This document shows, in pieces, positions 1 to 6,205 of a DNA stretch of 17,161 nt. The notes under the pieces are model-generated. The model was given only the letters and a program-made list of their open reading frames with translations, did no database searches and had not been told where the DNA came from. Position 1 is the stretch's first letter; the number at the start of each line of letters is the position of its first letter. Location of the stretch: positions 1 to 17,161 of the forward strand of contig DFFS01000021.1 of the NCBI GenBank assembly GCA_002371075.1. Direction: 5' to 3'. A program made the position numbers and the translations under genes. This stretch comes from Christensenella sp. UBA3770. Lineage in GTDB: Bacteria > Bacillota > Clostridia > Christensenellales > CAG-1252.

Positions 1-338
1 TTCTGCTCTGCGGCTCTCGTAATTACGCAAGCCCTTAACCCCGACGCATATCGCTATGCGCCGGTTTAGGCTCTTCCCCTTTCGCTCGCCACTACTAAGG
101 GAATCGATTGTTTTCTTTCTTTTCCTCCGGGTAATGAGATGTTTCAGTTCCCCGGGTGCCCCTCCATACACTATGAATTCATGTATGAATACCAAGACAT
201 TCTCTTGGTGAGTTTCCTCATTCGGATATCTGCGGATCACGGCTCATTTACAGCTCCCCGCAGCTTTTCGCAGTTAGTCACGTCCTTCATCGGCGTCAAG
301 TGCCAAGGCATCCACCCTACGCTCTTTGTAGCTTAATC
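1..338 (-). rRNA. 23S ribosomal RNA, 5' portion (runs off the left edge)
   Basis: Read on the minus strand, the segment ending near 338 begins GATTAAGCTACAAAGAGCG and continues with the conserved 23S domain I strings GGATGCCTTGGCAC, CCGATGAAGGACGTG, GGGGAGCTGTAAATGAG, CACCCGGGGAACTGAAACATC, TACCCGGAGGAAAAGAAA and AGTAGTGGCGAGCGAAAG. This order and spacing match the start of bacterial 23S rRNA. Only about 338 of roughly 2,900 bases are present. The 5' end is placed by comparison with the usual GGTTAAG start and could be off by a few bases. The gene lies downstream of tRNA-Ala and tRNA-Ile in the same direction and is presumably cotranscribed with them. A short open frame on the opposite strand here is a translation of rRNA and not a gene. 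Confidence 0.97.
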
Positions 339-572
339 ATCTCTAAGAGCCTCTCGGCTCTCAAAAGTCATATAACTTCTCTCGTTAGTTTAATGTATCC
401 TCAGCAAAATATCTTATATAGTGAATTGTTCGTATTACTCTTTACTCTTCATTTTTAGATATTTTTTCTAATTGATGAGATCTTGCGTCAACCTGGTGAC
501 ACAAAACCTCCTATGCAGTTGTCAATGTGCTTGAAGCGGCAACAGCCGCTTTGGGGGTGCGATCGCTCGCAC
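339..572 (-). other. tRNA-Ile to 23S transcribed spacer with processing hairpins
   Basis: This 234-base spacer holds no gene. On the minus strand it starts immediately after the tRNA-Ile CCA with two tight hairpins: GTGCGA/TCGCAC around a GCGA tetraloop (557-572) and AAGCGGC/GCCGCTT with a four-base loop (534-551). It then carries CATTGACAACTGCATAGGA (511-529), which resembles the CATTGAAAACTG string often seen in Firmicutes 16S-23S spacers. Close to the 23S 5' end is an AGAGCC/GGCTCT hairpin (346-361). These are likely RNase processing or folding elements of the precursor. The retained spacer motif suggests this unit derives from a normal linked rRNA operon. Confidence 0.7.
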
Positions 573-649
573 TGGTGGGCTCAAGTAGACTCGAACTACC
601 GACCTCACGCTTATCAGGCGTGTGCTCTAACCAACTGAGCTATGAGCCC
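573..649 (-). tRNA. tRNA-Ile (anticodon GAT)
   Basis: The minus strand reads GGGCTCATAGCTCAGTTGG at the 5' end. The acceptor GGGCTCA pairs perfectly with TGAGCCC, followed by discriminator A and an encoded CCA (573-575). The anticodon loop CTGATAA carries GAT (613-615) and the T arm contains GTTCGAGTC. The length is 77 bases, usual for tRNA-Ile. It sits 8 bases downstream of tRNA-Ala and upstream of 23S in one transcription unit. Confidence 0.97.
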
Positions 650-657
650 GCATTTAA

Positions 658-733
658 TGGTGGAGATGATCGGGTTCGAACCGGTGACCTCCTGCTTGCA
701 AGGCAGGCGCTCTACCAACTGAGCTACACCCCC
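658..733 (-). tRNA. tRNA-Ala (anticodon TGC)
   Basis: The minus strand starts GGGGGTGTAGCTCAGTTGG, has a TTGCAAG anticodon loop (TGC, positions 698-700) and a GGTTCGAACCC T arm, and ends CATCTCCA plus encoded CCA (658-660). The acceptor stem contains the G3-U70 wobble pair that is the alanine identity element. The length is 76 bases. It is the first gene after the promoter at 767-795, so the unit order is Ala, Ile, 23S. Confidence 0.97.
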
Positions 734-766
734 AAAAAGGGCGCTTGTCTTATAGACAGCTTTATA

Positions 767-795
767 ATGATAACATTCTCAAAAACAAAAGTCAA
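767..795 (-). promoter_or_regulatory. Promoter of the tRNA-Ala/tRNA-Ile/23S unit
   Basis: Minus strand TTGACT (790-795), 17-base spacer, TATCAT (767-772). Upstream, 796-825 is almost pure A/T with phased A-tracts, like the UP elements of rRNA promoters. The predicted start near 760 leaves a roughly 27-base leader before tRNA-Ala, with a small TGTCT/AGACA hairpin (746-758). It lies between the corA terminator and tRNA-Ala and so serves only this unit. Confidence 0.8.
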
Positions 796-825
796 TACTA
801 TTTTTGCAAATTTTGCTATTTTTTC

Positions 826-857
826 AAAAAAATTTCGGCGCCCCGAAAAGCGCCGAA
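826..857 (-). terminator. Rho-independent terminator of corA
   Basis: On the minus strand an 8-bp perfect stem TTCGGCGC/GCGCCGAA (850-857 with 834-841) has an 8-base loop and is followed by A and seven T (826-832). It lies 29 bases after the corA stop codon and separates corA from the tRNA/23S promoter. Confidence 0.85.
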
Positions 858-886
858 TTTTGCCACCTCTTTCTCGTAGAGAAAGA

Positions 887-1858
887 TCAGAACATTTTTT
901 TCTTTGCGAGGAAAATTCCGGAGATGATCGCGAGCAAAAGCGAGATGCCGCACACCACACCGAAGCCCCACGGCGTGTTGCTGCTGTTCCAGGGAATGCC
1001 CCCGAGGTTCATGCCAAACAGGCTGGCGATCAAGGTGGGCACCGAGATCACGAGGGTGAGCGCGGTGAGGAACTTCATGATATCGTTGACGTTGTTGGAA
1101 ATGATCGTCCCGTACGCCTCCATCGTGCCGTTCATGATCTCGCGATAGATGGAGCACATTTCCGCCGCCTGCTTGTTTTCGATGCCGGCGTCGTCGATGA
1201 CGTCCTGATCCTCGTCGTACTTTTTGAGGTAATTTTGTTTGTTGAGCTTTTCGATCACGGCATCGTTGGCGGAGATGGACGTGCTGAAGTAAACCAACGA
1301 CTTTTGCAGGTCAAGCATCTCCAAGATCGCGTTGTTCTTCATGTTTTTCTCCAACGTGGACTGAACGCGCTGGCTTGCCTTGTTGATCAAGCGGAGATAG
1401 TACAGATACTTTGTGGAGACGGCATACAAAAGTTGGAAGGTAAGGCGGGTGGACTTGTGCGTTTCCACATTCTTTACCCTGCCGAACTTAAAATCGTTGA
1501 CGACGCTGTTTTCGCGCAAGCAAACCGTCACGAGAAAGTTGTCCTTGTGAATGATGCTCATAGGAATGGTGCCGTATGTATAGTAATCCTCTTCGGGATC
1601 CTCTTCGATGATGGGGACGTCCATCAAGACCATCACGCAGTTGTCGTCCTTGTCGATACGCGCGCGCTCCTCTTCATCGAGAGCAGCCTTAAGAAACTCC
1701 CCCGAGATGCCGGTCAAAGAAGAGATCCTGTCAACCTCTCTGTCGTCGGGATTGATAAGATTGATCCATTTGTTGACCAAAAAATCCGAGGTTAACTCTT
1801 GCCCCTCGGGACAGACACAAACGTTTTTATTGAGATCGTTGTAAAGAATATCAATCAT
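887..1858 (-). CDS. corA: CorA-family Mg2+/divalent cation transporter
   Basis: This 323-residue protein is a CorA-type inner membrane Mg2+ channel, which works as a pentamer. It has the family layout: a long soluble N-terminal domain rich in acidic and helical segments (about residues 1-260), then two membrane helices near the C terminus (about 263-283 and 298-319). The signature GMN lies at residues 282-284 (context LFGMNLGG) at the end of helix 1. A lysine-rich cytoplasmic tail (KKK near the end) follows helix 2, as in other CorA proteins. The ATG at 1858 is chosen because GGAGG (1863-1867) lies 4 bases upstream; an in-frame TTG at 1876 would lie upstream of that site. The gene is monocistronic, with its own promoter (1972-2000), a leader ORF (1895-1948) and a terminator. 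The exact ion (Mg2+, Co2+ or Ni2+) cannot be read from sequence. Confidence 0.93.
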   Translation of the reverse strand: MIDILYNDLNKNVCVCPEGQELTSDFLVNKWINLINPDDREVDRISSLTGISGEFLKAALDEEERARIDKDDNCVMVLMDVPIIEEDPEEDYYTYGTIPMSIIHKDNFLVTVCLRENSVVNDFKFGRVKNVETHKSTRLTFQLLYAVSTKYLYYLRLINKASQRVQSTLEKNMKNNAILEMLDLQKSLVYFSTSISANDAVIEKLNKQNYLKKYDEDQDVIDDAGIENKQAAEMCSIYREIMNGTMEAYGTIISNNVNDIMKFLTALTLVISVPTLIASLFGMNLGGIPWNSSNTPWGFGVVCGISLLLAIISGIFLAKKKMF

Positions 1859-1861
1859 AAC

Positions 1862-1888
1862 GCCTCCGCAAGACAACCCGCAAGAGGC
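1862..1888 (-). promoter_or_regulatory. Hairpin that can mask the corA ribosome binding site
   Basis: On the minus-strand RNA, GCCTC (1884-1888) is complementary to GAGGC (1862-1866), which includes most of the corA GGAGG. A T-G pair may extend the 5-bp stem. The anti-SD half starts 6 bases after the leader ORF stop codon, inside the footprint of a ribosome terminating there. Leader translation could therefore open or restore access to the corA start. The stem is short, so this is suggestive only. Confidence 0.4.
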
Positions 1889-1894
1889 AAAAAA

Positions 1895-1948
1895 TTACCG
1901 GATGCGGATAAGTGTCCTTTGATTCGTATTATCTTCGTCAGGATCCAT
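1895..1948 (-). CDS. Putative 17-residue leader peptide upstream of corA
   Basis: The frame ATG...TAA encodes MDPDEDNTNQRTLIRIR. It has a strong ribosome binding site AGGGAGG (core 1954-1958, 5 bases from the ATG) and begins about 17 bases after the predicted transcript start (near 1965). Residues 2-6 are acid/proline (D-P-D-E-D) and the C terminus is basic. From family knowledge, the E. coli mgtA leader peptide MgtL is also 17 residues, starts M-E-P-D-P and ends in basic residues. Its acidic/proline start destabilises the ribosome at low Mg2+. The position ahead of an Mg2+ transporter gene makes a regulatory role plausible. The stop codon is followed directly by six T. It is too short to prove as coding; a chance ORF behind an SD-like sequence remains possible. 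Confidence 0.55.
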   Translation of the reverse strand: MDPDEDNTNQRTLIRIR

Positions 1949-1971
1949 ATCGTCCTCCCTTTGATAAAAAA

Positions 1972-2000
1972 AGTTTACCATCATTTTTTTAAAACGGCAA
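1972..2000 (-). promoter_or_regulatory. Probable corA promoter
   Basis: Minus strand TTGCCG (1995-2000), 17-base spacer, TAAACT (1972-1977); each box matches four of six consensus bases and the surroundings are A/T-rich. The predicted start near 1965 gives a leader of about 107 bases containing the leader ORF and the SD-masking hairpin. Confidence 0.5.
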
Positions 2001-2056
2001 GCCATTTTTGCAAAAAAAACGGAATAATTGTCTTTCTTTTCATTGAAAAGAAAAGA

Positions 2057-2785
2057 TCATTTCGAAGCGCCGCCTCTTTCCCCTTCCGCGTCAAGATCGC
2101 GAAGGAGAGAACGCAGGTCAAACAGCGTTTGCTCGTCCTTGTCAAAAGAGGGCTCGATCTCGGGCGGCTCGGCTTTCGGAGAGAGGGCGGGCGTCTCCTC
2201 CCTTTTTTCACGTAGAAGAGCCCGATCGACAACCTCCGCAAAGCGTTCGGCGGATCTTTCCGCCGCGATCACGGTGGCATACAGGGCAAAATGCAGGGCG
2301 ACGGCGTTTGCCGCGGCAAGGAAAGCGCAGATCGCCGCGCGAAGGACGGCTTCTTCCACGGGAGAAGCGAAGAAAAACGCCAAAAAGGCGGCGAGGGAGG
2401 AGAGGACGCCGACGCACGCCATTCCCCCTTTCAAAAGTCCGCTCCTTACGGTAACGGAACGGGAGGCGGTCAGCGCCAACTCCCGCTTGGACAGTTTGCC
2501 CTCTTCAAAGAGCGCGTAAGCCGCGCGGAGCGGTGCGGGGGCTCCCTTGACGCATTTTTTGTAAAACAAGGCGCGTTTCTCCCCCGAGATCACGCCCTTT
2601 TTTGCCATTCGTTTGGCGCGGTTACACGCCGTGATGATCCTGCCGCACCCGCCGAATCGCAAAAAGAAAGCCACCGCGATCCCGTACGCCGTGGGAAGAA
2701 AACACGACGCGATAAAGATCGGCTCGGCGGCATACCGTGAGAGAAAATACAACAACACTACCGTTCCGCTGAAAAACACTTGCAC
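2057..2785 (-). CDS. Integral membrane protein of unknown function, downstream of addA
   Basis: I do not recognise this 242-residue protein. It has about four predicted membrane helices in two pairs: residues roughly 3-44 (VFFSGTVVLLYFL... and IASCFLPTAYGIAVAFFL) and roughly 120-175 (GGMACVGVLSSLAAFLAFFF and AAICAFLAAANAVALHFALY). A basic 70-residue stretch rich in K and R lies between them. The last 45 residues are charged and acidic, with several prolines, and likely cytoplasmic. The GTG at 2785 is the first start in frame, with AAGG 9 bases and GGGG 4 bases upstream; GTG at 2779 is an alternative. It begins 24 bases after the addA stop, in the same direction with no terminator between, so it is likely the last gene of the addBA operon. 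No clear terminator follows it, only a weak AT-rich inverted repeat at 2038-2055. Confidence 0.75.
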   Translation of the reverse strand: MQVFFSGTVVLLYFLSRYAAEPIFIASCFLPTAYGIAVAFFLRFGGCGRIITACNRAKRMAKKGVISGEKRALFYKKCVKGAPAPLRAAYALFEEGKLSKRELALTASRSVTVRSGLLKGGMACVGVLSSLAAFLAFFFASPVEEAVLRAAICAFLAAANAVALHFALYATVIAAERSAERFAEVVDRALLREKREETPALSPKAEPPEIEPSFDKDEQTLFDLRSLLRDLDAEGERGGASK

Positions 2786-2809
2786 AAAACCCCGCCTTTG
2801 CCCGCGGGA

Positions 2810-5800
2810 TCACATTTCGATCAGCTCGTTTCTCCCCGGGACGAATATGTATTTGCGAACCGTTTTCAAGCCGTAGCTCTTTTGAACGGCAAGGGCATAC
2901 AGATCAAGTTGCGCGCGATAGGTCTCCTTCAGCTCACGCGCAGATTGCAAGCTGAACTTGTAATCCACGATGACGGCGTCCTCGCGCCCGACGGCAAGTA
3001 GGTCGATCTTGCCCTGCACCTCGACCTCGTCGTCAACGTCCGCCACCCCCGCTTCACGCGCGGGAAGATGCAGCAAAAAGCCCGTTTCGCATTTGACGGG
3101 TCGGGTCCCCGTAAGAGACAGGATCTTTTGCACCCCGTCCGTGATCTTGCTTGGCGAAAGTTTGGAGAGCAGCCCCACCCTTTCCTCCTCCGTGATCAGC
3201 CCGCCGCCAACGAAAGCGTCGATCAAAGAGACGGTCTCCTCTGCGCTTTTGGGCGCAAAGGGGATCAGGTTTTCCATCACCGCGTGATATGCCGTTCCCT
3301 GCGCCTTTTTCTCTTCCGCAAAGAATTCCGTTGCGGGAGGGCATCCCTCTTCTTTCATTGCATTTATTGCCGTAACCGTGTATTTTATACCCGTTTTGGT
3401 CGCTTTTTCATAAGGATACGCCGCAAAGCCTTTTCGCAAGGCGGCAAGCGCGGTTTCCACCTCGCTCGGATCCGCCTCATCCCTGACTGCCCGTGCTTCC
3501 TCGACCGGCGCGGGGACAGAGGAATAGTCCTTGAAATAAACCTTTGAGCCTTTTAAGCCGTCCAAGACAAGCTGCGAACAGCAATGCGCCTTGCTCTTGT
3601 CCATCGGATTTTCCAAACTGTCCGCGCTTGGCACGCTACCCGAAATGTAAAGATAGTTTTCCGCGCGTGTGAACGCAACGTACAAAAGCCGCAGGCAATC
3701 CTCCTTGAGTTCGGTGTTTTTCTTCTCGTGGAACAGCTCGAAAAGGAGGTCCTTGTCCTCCGCCGACTTTTTGCAAACGCCGTAGTCCCCGTCCATGCGA
3801 ACGACGGTACGATGCTCCATCGAATTGATGATCTTTTTGCCCATGCCGATCACAAAGACGACGGGGAATTGCAACCCCTTGCTTTTGTGCATGGTCATGA
3901 CAGTGACGGCGTCGCGCTCTGCGATCTCGCCCTCCAGCTCCATCTTGTAATAGTTGTCGAAAAACTCGATATACTCGGGGATCGAGCCTGTTTGTTTGCC
4001 GCCTCTCAACGTTTCTACAAACGCAAGCACCTGACCGAGCACCGCCCTGCCGTCCGCCCTTTTGGCAACCGACGTGCGCAGCCGTTCCTCCACGATGCGG
4101 GACGCCAGTTCATACAGCGACAGCGATGAGGACAAGGCACGGCACTTTTGCAAATAAGCATAAAACTTTCTCAGTTTTTCCCCGACGGCACCCTCCGAAA
4201 GCGCGGCGTTTTGCGCCCTTTCCGAGAAATCTGCGCCCGCCTGCACGGCGATCTCGGCAAGCTCCTCCACCGTAAAAGAGAACAGGTCGGAACGAAGCAC
4301 CGAAAGCAGCGCGAAGTCGTCGTGCTTGCTGAGCAGCAAGCGGAAGAAATCCACAAGAGAGGTCACGTCGGCGTTTTCCACGTCGCGGACGAAACCGCCC
4401 ACGTTGAGCGGGATCCCCGCTTCACGCAAGCAGTTGACCACCTTTTCCTGCAACGAATCCGTCTTTAATCCGACGGGGGACAAGATGGCGATGTCCTTAA
4501 AAGAGATCCTTTTTTCTTCGTTGTCTTTGGGGCTGTGCAAGATGGTGACGCCGGACGCGGGGCGGACAAGCTCCAAGATACGATCGCGCACCCAAGCCGC
4601 CTCCTTAGCGTCCGCATCCTCTTTTTCGGCTGAGGCTGCGGCGCGCTTGACGCTGTACACTTCGGACACGGGAAGGGGCTCCGCTTCCTCCTCCTTGGCG
4701 GGATAGAAGAAGCACTCTACCTTGCCGTCCCCCTCAAACTCACCGCCGCGCACGGCTTTGGGGTAGTCGATGCCGCCGAACTCCTTGGTCATCAAGTTGC
4801 CGAACAGCAGATTGACAAAATCGATGACCGCCTGCGAAGAACGGAAATTCTCGTTGAAAGTGCACAGCACGGAATCCGCCCTTGCCTTGGCGCTATCGGC
4901 GCGATCGCCAAACAGTTTGGGCATCGCGTTGCGGAAGCGGAAGATGCATTGCTTGACGTCACCCACGACAAACAGGGACGCCCGCTCTGCGATCAGGAGC
5001 ATCAGCTCGTTTTGCAAATAGTTGAGATCCTGTGCCTCATCCATCATCAGATGCAAACAACCGATCTCTTCCTTGACGACGGGGTGATCCCGCAACAGAG
5101 CAAGCGCATAGTGCTCTACGTCGGAGAAGTCCACCCGCTGCTCCTCGTCTTTGACGGCTTGGTAGTTTTCCTTAAACCGCTTAGTCAAATCGACGACGGT
5201 AAGAACGTCCTTTTGCAGGGAAAGAAGGGATTCGGCGCTCGTTTGCTTTAACAATTTGAGCCCATCTTTGAGGATAAAGCCATTATCTTTCCAGTCCTTA
5301 CAGATCGCGGCGACACGTTCCCACGCGGCGTATTCCAAGGGGTATTTTTCCCCGACGTTTTTGCTCACCGCGCGGACCGTTTCGACGCTCTTGGCTATGT
5401 CGACGAGCGAATCCAGATCCTCGGGCGCCTCCGCAAACGCGCACATATAGGCGCGGTACTTCCGATAATAGTCCGCCATTGCCGTCGTGGCGCAGGCGGG
5501 ATCATAGTGCAAGCCGTCAAGCGTCATCAGCGCCGAAACGGCGTTTTGCTTGACCTTGTTCACGAAATCTTTGATCGCGGGGTGGCTGTCCGCGGGGGAA
5601 GAAGCAAGCGCCGCCGCACGCGACAAATACTCGTCGCCGTCCACGGTCATCTCGGCGTAATCGTACAAGCTCAAAATGCTCTTTTCAAGCTCCGCCTCTT
5701 CCTCTGCGCCGAAAGAAAGAATAAAGCGATAATAATCGTCCGCGTCCTCCGCCAGCCGCGCCGCCGCAAAATCGGTGAGGGTCTTTTTGAGCGCCTTTTT

Positions 5801-6205
5801 GCGATAAGACGCCGCCGTTTCCTCGTCCATCAGTTTGACGGCGGGCGAAAGACCCAACAGCTCAAAATGTGCCTTGACAAGGGAGAAGCAGAAGGAATCG
5901 ATGGTGCTGCAATGCAAAAACGGCAGGTCGTCGTAGGCGTCGATCAGCCTTGATCTTTCCTCTCCGCTTGCCTTTTTGATCTCCTCCAAAAGTTTTTCGG
6001 ACAGGCGGCTTCTCATCTCCTCCGCCGCAGCGTCCGCAAACGTCAACATCACGATAGAACGCGCCGGCACGTTGTCGCGGCGGATCAGGTCAAGAACGCG
6101 CGCGACCATGGCGGTGGTCTTCCCCGCGCCCGCCGATGCGGTGACGACGATGTTCTTTTCTCTGCCTCTTAGGGCTTTTTCACGATCGTCAGTCTTGACC
6201 GGCAT
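2810..6205 (-). CDS. addA: AddA helicase-nuclease subunit
   Basis: This 1131-residue protein is AddA, the UvrD-like (SF1) helicase and nuclease subunit of the AddAB complex. The complex resects double-strand breaks for RecA-dependent repair, as RecBCD does elsewhere. Visible motifs in order are: Walker A ASAGAGKTT with K29; Walker B DEAQD (389-393); motif III FVVGDVKQCIFRFRNA; motif V MHKSKGLQF (from M772); motif VI LLYVAFTRAEN (R847). The C-terminal PD-(D/E)XK nuclease follows, with GKIDLL (D1068), IVDYK (D1081, K1083) and QLDLYA. All catalytic residues seem present. The ATG at 6205 is chosen because GGAGGAGAAAG precedes it; an in-frame start at 6241 lies deep in addB. The start overlaps the addB stop by 17 bases, indicating translational coupling. 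It is slightly shorter than many Bacillus-type AddA proteins (about 1,200). Confidence 0.95.
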   Translation of the reverse strand: MPVKTDDREKALRGREKNIVVTASAGAGKTTAMVARVLDLIRRDNVPARSIVMLTFADAAAEEMRSRLSEKLLEEIKKASGEERSRLIDAYDDLPFLHCSTIDSFCFSLVKAHFELLGLSPAVKLMDEETAASYRKKALKKTLTDFAAARLAEDADDYYRFILSFGAEEEAELEKSILSLYDYAEMTVDGDEYLSRAAALASSPADSHPAIKDFVNKVKQNAVSALMTLDGLHYDPACATTAMADYYRKYRAYMCAFAEAPEDLDSLVDIAKSVETVRAVSKNVGEKYPLEYAAWERVAAICKDWKDNGFILKDGLKLLKQTSAESLLSLQKDVLTVVDLTKRFKENYQAVKDEEQRVDFSDVEHYALALLRDHPVVKEEIGCLHLMMDEAQDLNYLQNELMLLIAERASLFVVGDVKQCIFRFRNAMPKLFGDRADSAKARADSVLCTFNENFRSSQAVIDFVNLLFGNLMTKEFGGIDYPKAVRGGEFEGDGKVECFFYPAKEEEAEPLPVSEVYSVKRAAASAEKEDADAKEAAWVRDRILELVRPASGVTILHSPKDNEEKRISFKDIAILSPVGLKTDSLQEKVVNCLREAGIPLNVGGFVRDVENADVTSLVDFFRLLLSKHDDFALLSVLRSDLFSFTVEELAEIAVQAGADFSERAQNAALSEGAVGEKLRKFYAYLQKCRALSSSLSLYELASRIVEERLRTSVAKRADGRAVLGQVLAFVETLRGGKQTGSIPEYIEFFDNYYKMELEGEIAERDAVTVMTMHKSKGLQFPVVFVIGMGKKIINSMEHRTVVRMDGDYGVCKKSAEDKDLLFELFHEKKNTELKEDCLRLLYVAFTRAENYLYISGSVPSADSLENPMDKSKAHCCSQLVLDGLKGSKVYFKDYSSVPAPVEEARAVRDEADPSEVETALAALRKGFAAYPYEKATKTGIKYTVTAINAMKEEGCPPATEFFAEEKKAQGTAYHAVMENLIPFAPKSAEETVSLIDAFVGGGLITEEERVGLLSKLSPSKITDGVQKILSLTGTRPVKCETGFLLHLPAREAGVADVDDEVEVQGKIDLLAVGREDAVIVDYKFSLQSARELKETYRAQLDLYALAVQKSYGLKTVRKYIFVPGRNELIEM

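Noticed and set aside
734..886. Possible 16S rRNA remnant between corA and tRNA-Ala
   Set aside because: Neither strand contains the 16S 3' end or any conserved 16S string. The stretch is fully explained by the corA terminator and an A/T-rich promoter.
527..1795. Long plus-strand open frame of 422 codons
   Set aside because: It runs antisense through both tRNAs, the tRNA promoter, the corA terminator and most of corA. It has no ribosome binding site, and its protein is low-complexity and valine/aspartate-rich as expected for an antisense reading.
2038..2055. Terminator after the membrane protein gene at 2057
   Set aside because: TCTTTTC/GAAAAGA can pair but the stem is AT-rich, and the nearest T run is some 20 bases further on. 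It may only be a weak pause, so it was not listed as a terminator.
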